From positions 186,001 through 250,000 of the forward strand of contig JBGCET010000008.1 in NCBI GenBank assembly GCA_045106555.1: DNA of 64,000 nucleotides, read 5' to 3'. Under the pieces are notes generated by a model that was not told where the DNA came from, did no database searches, and saw only the letters and a program-made list of their open reading frames with translations. This stretch comes from JANQOZ01 sp045106555. Its GTDB lineage: Bacteria; Pseudomonadota; Gammaproteobacteria; Xanthomonadales; SZUA-38. A program made the translations under genes and the position numbers. Below, piece by piece: positions 34,670 to 42,736 of the stretch (positions are counted from its first letter, which is position 1; every line of letters starts with the position of its first letter).

Positions 34670-36533
34670 GAGTATCGGACTGTCCGCTTTAGCGGCCTTC
34701 CAACGGGCCTTATCGGTCACCGCAAATAACATCACCAATGCCAACACGCCTGGCTACAGTCGTCGATCGGTGGTTTTCGGCAACTTGCCCGGAAATCTAA
34801 GCCCGGTGGGTCAGCTCGGTGGCGGGGTTGAAATTACCGCCGTAAGACGGAGCTTTGACGCGCTGGCGTTTAACCAGCTTCGACAGGCCACCAGTAACTT
34901 TACCCAAACCCAGGTTCGCAGTGAGCTTGCCTTTTTGGTTGACGGGTTTCTGGGCGCCGACGGATTTGACCTGACGAGCCCTATCAACCGATTTTCAGCC
35001 TCCTGGCAAGACCTTTCGACCGACCCAACCTCTCTTGCAGCACGCACAAGCGTACTCAGCGAAGCGGGCTCCATGGCTGACCGGTTCAATGTGCTGGACC
35101 AACGCTTAAACGACGTGCGCTCTGATCTGGGGAATCGTATCCAGGCCTATTCGCGAGAGATTAACGGCCTCAGCGCGCGCATCGGCGATCTAAACCGCCG
35201 CATCAACGACGAACAAACTGCCGGAACAACGCCCAATGACCTTACCGATCTGCGTAACCAGGCCGTCTTAGAATTATCGGAGTATCTGGATATCCAAGTG
35301 GTTCAAGATGGCGTCTCGCTCAACATTTCGTTGAGTGACGGCTCAGCCATTGTGACCGGCACAGACGTTAACCAGGTCCAACTGGAACGGTCAGAGTTTG
35401 ATCCTAGCGATATACGGTTGGTGTTAGGTGACGGTGTCGGAGACCAGCCCGTTACCGCGCAAAACGCTGGCGGCCGAATGGCAGGCGCTTTGTCATTCTT
35501 AGACAACGTCCTCAACCCCACACAAAACGAGTTGGGTCGAGTCGCCATGGGCCTGGCGTTTGCCAGTAACCAACAACACCAACGTGGCCTGGATGCCAAC
35601 GGCAACCTTGGCCTTGCTTTGTTCAATCAGGGCGCGCCCCAGGTCTTTCCCTCGTCCAACAACAGTAACCTCTCCAGCGACACCACCTCGGCCAGTATCG
35701 AAGACCTGGGCAGCCTCAGCGCGGATGACTATCAGTTGGATTTTGACGGCAGCAACTGGTCGCTAACTAACCTTCGCAGCGGTGCTGGCGTTGCATTGAC
35801 CCCGGACGGCAGCGACTTTTTAGCCGAAGGTATGCGCTTCACCGTTGACCCTGGCGCTGCTGCCGGCGATACATACTTGATCCGCCCCACGCGTCTGGGC
35901 GCGGCGGATCTTGAGGTAGCCATCAGCAATCCCGATCAACTGGCTGCGTCTCGAGCGCTGAACACCGATGCCAGTGCGCAGAATCTGGGCAATGGGCAAA
36001 TTACCGATACAACCATCACGGACTTCAACAACCCCGCGTTACTCGACGATGTCGATATTGTGTTTACCAGCGCAACCACCTACTCAATTAACGGCGGCGC
36101 AGACATTGCGTATGCGCCCGGTTCAGATATCGAACTCAATGGCTGGCAGCTAGCCATCAGTGGGTCGCCCTCAGCCGGCGACACCTTTACGGTGCGAAAC
36201 AACATCGGCGGAGTGGGTGATGGCGGAAATGCCGGATTACTTGGCTCAGTAGAACGCCTGGATACCTTGGAAGGACAGACCTTATCCGTACTGGACGCCT
36301 ACCAGCAAATGGTATCCACCGTCGGTGTGACCGCCAACACGTTAGATGCAGCAACCATTGTGCAAGGGAATTTACTGGCGGACGCGGAAACCCGACAAAG
36401 CAATATCAGCGGCGTGAATCTCGATGAAGAGGCGGTCAACCTGCAGCGTTATCAGCAGGCCTACGCGGCGGCCGCCGAGGTGTTTTCCGTGGCCAACGAG
36501 ATGTTTGACACGCTGATCAGGTCGGTTCGATGA
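34659..36533 (+). CDS. flgK: Hook-filament junction protein FlgK (HAP1)
   Basis: A 624-residue junction protein. The N-terminal helix region includes ALSVTANNITNANTPGYSRR and RRSFDALAFNQLRQA. The C-terminus has SNISGVNLDEEAVNLQRYQQ followed by AYAAAAEVFSVANEMFDTLI, typical of FlgK. The middle region is longer than in E. coli (547), with beta-rich insertions. It overlaps flgL by 4 nt. It is exported with FlgN as chaperone. Confidence 0.95.
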   Translation: MTIESIGLSALAAFQRALSVTANNITNANTPGYSRRSVVFGNLPGNLSPVGQLGGGVEITAVRRSFDALAFNQLRQATSNFTQTQVRSELAFLVDGFLGADGFDLTSPINRFSASWQDLSTDPTSLAARTSVLSEAGSMADRFNVLDQRLNDVRSDLGNRIQAYSREINGLSARIGDLNRRINDEQTAGTTPNDLTDLRNQAVLELSEYLDIQVVQDGVSLNISLSDGSAIVTGTDVNQVQLERSEFDPSDIRLVLGDGVGDQPVTAQNAGGRMAGALSFLDNVLNPTQNELGRVAMGLAFASNQQHQRGLDANGNLGLALFNQGAPQVFPSSNNSNLSSDTTSASIEDLGSLSADDYQLDFDGSNWSLTNLRSGAGVALTPDGSDFLAEGMRFTVDPGAAAGDTYLIRPTRLGAADLEVAISNPDQLAASRALNTDASAQNLGNGQITDTTITDFNNPALLDDVDIVFTSATTYSINGGADIAYAPGSDIELNGWQLAISGSPSAGDTFTVRNNIGGVGDGGNAGLLGSVERLDTLEGQTLSVLDAYQQMVSTVGVTANTLDAATIVQGNLLADAETRQSNISGVNLDEEAVNLQRYQQAYAAAAEVFSVANEMFDTLIRSVR

Positions 36534-37723
36534 TTCGCATTTCCAGCGCACAGCTCTTTGGCAATACGCTAAACAGCATTTCTTCGGGTCAAGCTCGACT
36601 GGCTGACTTACAACGTGCCATTGCTAGCGGCCGCCAGATCAATACCGCCGCTGATGACCCTGTAGGCGCAGGTCGCATCGTCGAACTCAATGCGTTGACC
36701 TCTAGGGTCACCCAATATTCTCGAAACTCGGACGCCGCTGAAGCGCGTTTAACGGTTACTGAAAATACCTTGGTCTCCGTATCTGACGCGCTGAACCGCG
36801 TTAGGGAATTAACCCTCGCCTCTGCTAATGGCATCAACGACGACGAGAATCTACAGATCTACGGGGAAGAGATCCGTTCTAACTTGGAGTCCATCGTCGC
36901 GTTATCCAACCAGGCCGATGCGAACGGTGAATACCTGTTTGCCGGCACCGCTTCCGGCACCTTGCCGTTCACGCTATCGGGTTCGCTCAATTACCAATAT
37001 TTCGGTAACAGCGAATCCCGCAGCATAGCGATATCAGACAACCAAACCCTGTCCATGGGGCTGCCCGGAGATGGCGTTTTTATTGATATCCCCGCAGGTA
37101 ACGGCCGCTTTCAGGTGGTTGACCAAAACACCAACACTGGCACTGCGGTGGCGGGCGACAGCAGCATTTCCGACCCGTCCCAATGGATCGCTGACGACTA
37201 CCAGCTCACGTTCTCCGACACCACCAACTGGGAGGTGCGCGATAGCGGCGGCGTCCTGGTGGAGACGGGCACCTTCGCTGAGCCCGGCACCATCAGCTTT
37301 CGTGGCGCAGATATGTCCTTTGTGGGTACACCACAAGCCGGAGACACCTTCGATATACAAAGTAATGTATTTCAAGACGTCTTTACGACGCTTGACGAAC
37401 TCAGCGCTGTCCTCAGCGGCGAGATCAACCTTACCGACACCGGGCGCGCGAACCTCCTGAATCGAGCCATCAACAATATCGATAACGCCCTATCGGTAAA
37501 CCAGGATTCACGGGCGACAGTGGGCGTGCGGTTATCCAGCATTGACGACTATCGCGATCTAAACGCCCGCGATGTCATCCAGGCGCAAACATTGCGATCG
37601 CGAATTGAAGACCTGGACTACGCCGCTGCAATCAGCGAATTTGAATATGAAAGCAGTATCTTGGAGGCCGCGCAAAAAACCTTCTTATCCCTACAAGGGC
37701 TCTCCCTATTCCGTCTTTTGTGA
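36530..37723 (+). CDS. flgL: Hook-filament junction protein FlgL (HAP3)
   Basis: A 397-residue protein with flagellin-like ends: MIRISSAQLFGNTLNSISSG and ASGRQINTAADDPVGAGRIV at the N-terminus and YAAAISEFEYESSILEAAQK at the C-terminus. The length is above the E. coli protein (317) because of a central insertion (about residues 190-290) with beta repeats. It ends the flgB-flgL unit; a sigma-28 promoter for fliC follows. Confidence 0.94.
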   Translation: MIRISSAQLFGNTLNSISSGQARLADLQRAIASGRQINTAADDPVGAGRIVELNALTSRVTQYSRNSDAAEARLTVTENTLVSVSDALNRVRELTLASANGINDDENLQIYGEEIRSNLESIVALSNQADANGEYLFAGTASGTLPFTLSGSLNYQYFGNSESRSIAISDNQTLSMGLPGDGVFIDIPAGNGRFQVVDQNTNTGTAVAGDSSISDPSQWIADDYQLTFSDTTNWEVRDSGGVLVETGTFAEPGTISFRGADMSFVGTPQAGDTFDIQSNVFQDVFTTLDELSAVLSGEINLTDTGRANLLNRAINNIDNALSVNQDSRATVGVRLSSIDDYRDLNARDVIQAQTLRSRIEDLDYAAAISEFEYESSILEAAQKTFLSLQGLSLFRLL

Positions 37724-37774
37724 CCCTCGTCACGTATTTTCCGCTGTTGTCCAGTCCCTGTAACCCCCGCCGGC

Positions 37775-37801
37775 TAAAGCTTTCCTGACAGGCGCCGTTA
37801 A
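37775..37801 (+). promoter_or_regulatory. Sigma-28 (FliA) promoter for fliC
   Basis: TAAAGCTT (-35), 11-nt spacer, GCCGTTAA (-10): 14 of 16 positions match the FliA consensus. Start of transcription is expected near 37808, which gives a leader of about 70 nt before the flagellin ATG at 37880. Confidence 0.85.
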
Positions 37802-37879
37802 CCTCCTTGACCGCGAGCTTCGAGGTCGTTAAGTAAAACGCCCTTGTGGGCTCACAACTTGCTTTTATGGAGAACTACG

Positions 37880-39385
37880 ATGCCCCAGATTATTAACACT
37901 AACGTTGCGTCTTTGAACGCACAGCGAAACTTGAACGAATCCCAGGACGTGTTGAACCGCTCTTTGCAGCGACTGTCAACCGGCCTGCGCATCAACAGCG
38001 CACGGGACGACGCAGCTGGCCTTGCTATTTCAGAACGTTTCACCAGCCAGATTCGCGGACTGACTCAGGCCATTCGAAACGCCAACGACGGCATTTCTCT
38101 GGCGCAGACAGCAGAAGGCGCTCTTGGACAAACCACCGAAAACCTGCAGCGAATTCGAGAGCTGGCACTGCAATCGAGCAACGCCACCAACTCATCGGAA
38201 GACCGCGCAGCGCTTCAGCAAGAAGTGAACGCACTGCAGTCGGAAATCAACCGGGTTGCCGACACCACACGGTTTAACGGCCAGGCCATTTTGGATGGTA
38301 ACTTCAACCAACAGTTTTTCCAGGTTGGGGCAAACGTCAACGAAGTGATTGGTGTCACCATTCGCGGAACCAGCGCCACGGATCTTTCGAACAACGCATT
38401 GACTGCGGTCAGTAACACCACCGCCAGTCAGGGTACTGGCGCGGTAACTGTGGCTAACGCAGCGCTGCCAGCGAACAACACCATTGCTGCTCAGACCCTC
38501 ACATTTAACACCAGTTCCGGTGCCCAGACTCTGGCCGTCACTGCCGGTCAATCGGCATCGGACATCGCCGCGTCAGTGAATGGCAATTCTGGCCCCACAG
38601 GGGTTTCAGCAACGGCCACAAACTCCGCCACGCTCAGCGGGCTGACGGCAGCCGGCGTTGTTTCATTCCAGCTGGGTTCCAGCGGCGATGCGACCACTAC
38701 GGTATCAGCTAACCTGACATCGGCGACCGACCTTACCAACCTGGCGGACTCGATCAATGATGCCAGCGGCAGCACCGGAATCTCGGCTGAACTGACGGCA
38801 AACAATGCCTCTATCGTTCTAACCGACGCCAACGGTGATGACATTGAAATTTCCAACTTCACCTCTTCCACAGCAGCAACGGAAATCACCGTTGCAGGCG
38901 CAGGAAACGCTACCGGCACCGACTTGGTGACGGGCGCCGCCGACAGCACGAGAGTGAGCGGCACCGTAACGTTTAACTCATCGGAGAACTTCTCTGTTCA
39001 GTCAAGCGTGGCAGAAACCGCTGGCAGCGTAATTAACGTTGCTGCCAATACCGCTGTTGCATCAACGGCCTCGACCGTCGCTGATGTAGACATCAGCACG
39101 GTTGACGGCGCGCAAGACGCACTGGCGATTATCGACTCTGCACTGCAGGGTATTTCATCAGAGCGAGCCAGCTTAGGTGCGGTTCAGAACCGCTTTGAGT
39201 CGGCCATCACTAACCTTGCAAGCACCGTGGAAAACGCCAGTGCCGCTCGTAGCCGAATTCGTGACGCGGACTTCGCCAGCGAAACCGCTGAGCTGACCCG
39301 GGCACAGATTCTCCAGCAGGCCGGTTTGTCGATCTTAAGTCAGGCAAACGCCAGCCCGCAGAGCGTACTGTCACTGCTGCAGTAA
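37880..39385 (+). CDS. fliC: Flagellin
   Basis: A 501-residue filament subunit. The conserved D0/D1 ends are complete: MPQIINTNVASLNAQRNLNE, LQRLSTGLRINSARDDAAGL, LQRIRELALQSSNATNSSED, and at the C-terminus SRIRDADFASETAELTRAQI with the final helix ending SLLQ. The central D2/D3 region (about residues 180-400) is rich in Ala, Thr, Ser and Asn, with no cysteine, and may be glycosylated. The ATG at 37880 follows a GGAG site; an upstream in-frame start at 37844 has no support. Only one flagellin gene is present here. The D1 region that TLR5 recognises in enteric flagellins is conserved. Confidence 0.97.
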   Translation: MPQIINTNVASLNAQRNLNESQDVLNRSLQRLSTGLRINSARDDAAGLAISERFTSQIRGLTQAIRNANDGISLAQTAEGALGQTTENLQRIRELALQSSNATNSSEDRAALQQEVNALQSEINRVADTTRFNGQAILDGNFNQQFFQVGANVNEVIGVTIRGTSATDLSNNALTAVSNTTASQGTGAVTVANAALPANNTIAAQTLTFNTSSGAQTLAVTAGQSASDIAASVNGNSGPTGVSATATNSATLSGLTAAGVVSFQLGSSGDATTTVSANLTSATDLTNLADSINDASGSTGISAELTANNASIVLTDANGDDIEISNFTSSTAATEITVAGAGNATGTDLVTGAADSTRVSGTVTFNSSENFSVQSSVAETAGSVINVAANTAVASTASTVADVDISTVDGAQDALAIIDSALQGISSERASLGAVQNRFESAITNLASTVENASAARSRIRDADFASETAELTRAQILQQAGLSILSQANASPQSVLSLLQ

Positions 39386-39398
39386 GTTATCCAACTAA

Positions 39399-39429
39399 GG
39401 CTACCCGGCCTAAACCAGGTCGGGTAGCC
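39399..39429 (+). terminator. Stem-loop downstream of fliC
   Basis: GGCTACCCGGCC at 39399-39410 and GGTCGGGTAGCC at 39418-39429 pair over 12 bp (one G-U) around a 7-nt loop. No T-tract follows, so it may stabilise the fliC mRNA 3' end or partly attenuate read-through into flaG, rather than act as a full intrinsic terminator. Confidence 0.6.
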
Positions 39430-39447
39430 ACTTAAACGGTAGGTGCG

Positions 39448-39843
39448 ATGCAACTATCCAGCGACGATCTCTCCAAGGTGATTTCTGTTCCCGGTAAAAC
39501 GGCGCCAGGCACCACTGAAAAACCCCTTCCTGGGACCACTCAACCGGCATCCAGAGAGGACGAGAAAGTTGCGCCTGCATCCTCCCCACCACCGCCAGCG
39601 GAAACGTTATTCGCCGCTGTGGAAAATTTGAACCAGGCACTGGAATTACAGCAACGTAGCGTTCGCCTCAGAGCCAGTGAATATGCGTCCACTGCGGTAA
39701 TTGAAGTAGTCGACCAGGAAACCGACACCGTGATTCGACAGATACCGAGTGAATCGACCGTCAAATTGGCTGAGTATTGGTCTCAAAACGGTCTGTTAGC
39801 TGAAGAATCTCTGACCAGCATCTCATTAGACGAAACGGCATGA
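39448..39843 (+). CDS. flaG: FlaG family protein
   Basis: A 131-residue protein between flagellin and fliD, the usual place of flaG in polar-flagellum loci. The N-terminal half is Pro/Thr-rich and disordered. The C-terminal half matches the FlaG domain (LRASEYASTAVIEVVDQETD, then TVIRQIPSES and VKLAEYW). FlaG influences filament length or stability; its exact role is not settled. It shares a transcription direction with fliC and is separated from it by a stem-loop. Confidence 0.85.
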   Translation: MQLSSDDLSKVISVPGKTAPGTTEKPLPGTTQPASREDEKVAPASSPPPPAETLFAAVENLNQALELQQRSVRLRASEYASTAVIEVVDQETDTVIRQIPSESTVKLAEYWSQNGLLAEESLTSISLDETA

Positions 39844-39934
39844 CACTTGCAACGAGCAAAATCACCAAGCTGCAGTTCAATTCGATGAATAACTCATCGT
39901 TGATGACGACAGCTATTTTGCAACGGAGCTCACT

Positions 39935-41362
39935 ATGATTTCATCGTTAGGCGTCGGCTCGGGAATCGACCTGCAGGGGTTACTTGACCAGCTAGTATCA
40001 GCCGAGCGCGTGCCAACCGAACAGCGCCTGGCGGTTCGGGAAGCTGGCCTGCAATCGCAATTCTCAGCGTTTGGCAATCTCACCTCAGCGGTTCAGGGCC
40101 TGCGCGATGCGGCAGAAAAACTGTCACAGCTCACGCCCCAGCGCTCTGCCAGAGTCTCTGGATCGGTGGAGGCACTTACGGCCAGCGCTGATGAAACCGC
40201 GGCATTGGGCAACTATTCGGTATTGGTTGACCAGCTGGCGACCCAACAAAGTTTGGCTACCCCGGCATATGCCTCAACTGACACCATAGTAGGTTCAGGC
40301 ACGCTGACCATTGCCTTTGGCAGCACCGACTATGATGCTGATCTCGATACCTACTCTGGATTCACGGCAGACCCTGGCAGGGCCTCCGTTGACATCCTTA
40401 TCGGACCCGGAGACCAAACTCTGGCGGAAGTTCGCGACGCAATTAATGATGCCAATGCCGGTGTTACCGCATCTATTGTCAGCGACGATAACGGCGCCAG
40501 ACTGGTGCTCTCCTCAGAAACCAGCGGTGCCAACAGCACTTTACAGATCAGTGTGGCCGACGATGATCTGAACAACACGGACACCACTGGCCTGTCCGCA
40601 CTCGCGTTCAATGCGCAGGCCACCAACCTTGAACAAACGGTCGTAGGAGAGGACGCCAGTTTTTCAGTGAATGGTTTGTCATTGACCTCTGGCTCTAACA
40701 GCGACATCACGGCCGTTCAAGGGGTCACCCTAAATCTTGAGGCCGTCAGTACCGATCCGGCAATCGTTAAGGTCGAGAACCGTGATTCGTCGGTAACTGC
40801 GGCACTCAACGAATTTACCGAGGCCTACAATTCACTGATCGACCTCAACAGCGAGTTGTCGGCGTTTGACCCGGAGTCAGGTCAGTCGGGCATCTTGTTC
40901 GGGGACACAACCCTTCGCGGTCTTACCAGCAACCTTCGCTCCGGCCTGAGCGGCTCAGGAATCAATACCGGAAACGGCGCAAATTCGCTGATAGAACTGG
41001 GCATTACCACCGGCGAAGATGGCAAGCTGTCCATCGACAACGAACGCGTGGATGCCTTCCTTGGCGACGATTTCGAATCCGCCATTGAACGCCTAAACGA
41101 CATCAGCGCAGCGTACCTTGAGCGAACCGACGCCTACGTCAATGATGACGGACTCATTGCTGTGCGGACCGAAGGCATTCAGTCGCGATTGGAAGACATT
41201 GTTGATGAACGTGTGGATCTACAGTCTCGCATCGAAGGCCTGGAGCAACGTTTAACCCGTCAGTTTGCCAACCTCGATACGTTACTGGCCAACCTTCGAA
41301 CAACCAGCCAGTTCGTGACCAATCAACTGAATAATCTCAACGTCAGACAATCTGACTCATAA
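39935..41362 (+). CDS. fliD: Flagellar filament cap protein FliD (HAP2)
   Basis: A 475-residue filament cap that folds flagellin at the growing tip. The N-terminus ISSLGVGSGIDLQGLLDQLV is diagnostic, and the C-terminal helix pair (LQSRIEGLEQRLTRQFANLD) matches FliD. The middle holds Asp- and Asn-rich beta domains (SVADDDLNNTDTTG). Length is typical. The 91-nt upstream gap contains a small inverted repeat (CGATGA/TCATCG at 39883-39899) but no clear sigma-54 or sigma-28 promoter. fliS and fliT follow. Confidence 0.95.
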   Translation: MISSLGVGSGIDLQGLLDQLVSAERVPTEQRLAVREAGLQSQFSAFGNLTSAVQGLRDAAEKLSQLTPQRSARVSGSVEALTASADETAALGNYSVLVDQLATQQSLATPAYASTDTIVGSGTLTIAFGSTDYDADLDTYSGFTADPGRASVDILIGPGDQTLAEVRDAINDANAGVTASIVSDDNGARLVLSSETSGANSTLQISVADDDLNNTDTTGLSALAFNAQATNLEQTVVGEDASFSVNGLSLTSGSNSDITAVQGVTLNLEAVSTDPAIVKVENRDSSVTAALNEFTEAYNSLIDLNSELSAFDPESGQSGILFGDTTLRGLTSNLRSGLSGSGINTGNGANSLIELGITTGEDGKLSIDNERVDAFLGDDFESAIERLNDISAAYLERTDAYVNDDGLIAVRTEGIQSRLEDIVDERVDLQSRIEGLEQRLTRQFANLDTLLANLRTTSQFVTNQLNNLNVRQSDS

Positions 41363-41371
41363 GGAAATCCA

Positions 41372-41794
41372 ATGAACCTTCAATTCGCCCTAGACTCCTA
41401 CCATCAAGCAGGCCCGATCAGCGAGGTAGAAACTGCCAGCCGCTATCGACTGATCCAGATCCTGATGGAGCACGGGCTGATGCAGTTGGCCGACGCGGCA
41501 GCAGTCAGTGAAACGAGCGATGCAGTAAAATGTCGCCAGGCACTCGGTAAAGCCATCGACGCCGTCGAGACGCTGCGACAGAGTCTGAGCAGCGACCATG
41601 AGAACGAAGAGCTGGGGCAACGTTTGGAATCGTTGTATGGCCACATGATTGAGGAACTGGTGCGCTCCAGCGGCGACCTAAACAAGGGGCGTATAGCCCA
41701 CGTGCAGCGCCTCATGACGACCATCAAGGCGGGTTGGGATGAGCTGCCAAACCATCGTGGAAACGACAAACGCCTGGACGCCTATTTCCTGTGA
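41372..41794 (+). CDS. fliS: Flagellin export chaperone FliS
   Basis: A 140-residue cytosolic helical chaperone that holds flagellin monomeric before export. Typical features are ALDSYHQAGPISEVETASRY near the N-terminus, RLIQILMEHGLMQLADAA and the GKAIDAVETLRQSL helix. The C-terminal RIAHVQRLMTTIKAGWDELP matches FliS. It lies between fliD and the fliT-like gene, overlapping the latter by 4 nt. Confidence 0.92.
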   Translation: MNLQFALDSYHQAGPISEVETASRYRLIQILMEHGLMQLADAAAVSETSDAVKCRQALGKAIDAVETLRQSLSSDHENEELGQRLESLYGHMIEELVRSSGDLNKGRIAHVQRLMTTIKAGWDELPNHRGNDKRLDAYFL

Positions 41795-42102
41795 ACTACG
41801 AACAGGCTGAATTGGAACTTGCAGCGCTGTCAGGCGCCATGCTGGAGGCCGCGGACCAACAAAACTGGGAGCGCGTTGCCGAGCTGCACGACAGCATGCA
41901 AAACCAACTGCAAGTGCTGTTTAGCAGCGAGGCGCTTCCCGCGGACGACCGGCCAGCGAGACTCCTTGAAGGCATTCAGCAACTGGGCAATGCCCTGTCG
42001 TTTCAGGCAAGGTCAGCGCGCAAGGCGTGTGCCCAGCAGCTGGATAGAACCCAGCAAAAACGCCGTGGCATGGCGATGTATCAAGAGACTGCGGCAGGCT
42101 AA
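41791..42102 (+). CDS. fliT: FliT-like flagellar chaperone
   Basis: A 103-residue, almost entirely helical protein starting at a GTG that overlaps the fliS stop (GTGA). Size, helical content and position directly after fliS fit FliT, the FliD export chaperone. Helices such as YEQAELELAALSGAMLEAA and NWERVAELHDSMQNQLQVL are seen. FliT proteins diverge strongly, so the name rests on context as much as on sequence. Confidence 0.72.
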   Translation: MNYEQAELELAALSGAMLEAADQQNWERVAELHDSMQNQLQVLFSSEALPADDRPARLLEGIQQLGNALSFQARSARKACAQQLDRTQQKRRGMAMYQETAAG

Positions 42103-42312
42103 AGCGTCAACAATTCCGACAAAAGCGACATCGTCGAAAGTTTGACCCGACCGCGTCGAATTTCTGACGCGCATCACTAAGCGCCGCCTCCTCTTTTGCT
42201 GCAAGCCCTTTGACAGCAACAAATTCGCCCGCTCACGCTCTACCAGTCAAAACCGGCACGGTTATTGCTCCATAACCTACATGGACAAAAACCTGACACT
42301 AGAAATCGCCCC
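42103..42312. other. Intergenic region fliT-fliE
   Basis: A 210-nt gap, the longest in the flagellar locus. It holds a 6-bp perfect inverted repeat (CGCGTC at 42152-42157 and GACGCG at 42166-42171), a second weaker one (TTGCTG at 42196-42201 and CAGCAA at 42214-42219), and the sigma-54 promoter for fliE. Neither hairpin has a T-tract. I see no gene in it. Confidence 0.5.
42254..42269 (+). promoter_or_regulatory. Sigma-54 promoter for fliE operon
   Basis: CGGCACG-N4-TTGCT with GG at 42255-42256 and GC at 42267-42268 fits the -24/-12 consensus except for the first base. It lies 44 nt upstream of the fliE ATG and probably drives fliEFGHIJK. Confidence 0.83.
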
Positions 42313-42651
42313 ATGACTCCGGTCAACAACCAGGCTATTTCTTCCGTATTAGCGCAAATGCGCCAGGTGGCTCAAAGTGGCGCGATCCCAACTCCGCCTG
42401 CAACGACTCCTGCCACAGAAGTGGCGAAGAGTGACTTTGCCCAAATGGTTTCCAGCGCGCTAGAGGGCGTTTCAAACACTCAGGCTGCCGCAGGTAAGGC
42501 GGCCACGGCTTTTGAACAGGGTGACCCTGAAGCGACCCTACCCCAGGTGATGATTGCACTGGAAAAAGCCAGCGTGTCATTTGAAGGTGTTAAGCAGGTG
42601 CGCAATCGCCTGGTGACCGCTTACCAGGAAATCATGAACATGCCGGTGTAA
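42313..42651 (+). CDS. fliE: Flagellar hook-basal body protein FliE
   Basis: A 112-residue MS-ring to rod connector. FliE features are seen: SDFAQMVSSALEGVSNTQAA, AFEQGDPEATLPQVMIALEK and the C-terminal KQVRNRLVTAYQEIMNMPV ending. The ATG at 42313 is chosen over the upstream open frame from 42265 because the latter begins within the sigma-54 promoter. It is the first gene of the fliE-fliK unit. Confidence 0.95.
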   Translation: MTPVNNQAISSVLAQMRQVAQSGAIPTPPATTPATEVAKSDFAQMVSSALEGVSNTQAAAGKAATAFEQGDPEATLPQVMIALEKASVSFEGVKQVRNRLVTAYQEIMNMPV

Positions 42652-42672
42652 TACCGACATGGAGACGAACTA

Positions 42673-42732
42673 ATGAAACATCGACCTATCCAAAACCATC
42701 CGACCTCGGTCGCAATCCTGAAAGAGACCTAG
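42673..42732 (+). CDS. Possible 19-residue leader peptide upstream of fliF
   Basis: A short frame (MKHRPIQNHPTSVAILKET) with a GGAG site 8 nt before its ATG, ending 4 nt before the fliF ATG. It could couple translation of fliF, whose own ribosome-binding site is weak (gagacctaggtta). It may equally be a chance frame. No homologue is known to me. Confidence 0.25.
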   Translation: MKHRPIQNHPTSVAILKET

Positions 42733-42736
42733 GTTA

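Noticed and set aside
38548..38964. Minus-strand frame inside fliC rich in Val/Ala/Ser
   Set aside because: Antisense of the low-complexity flagellin D2/D3 region, with no homology.
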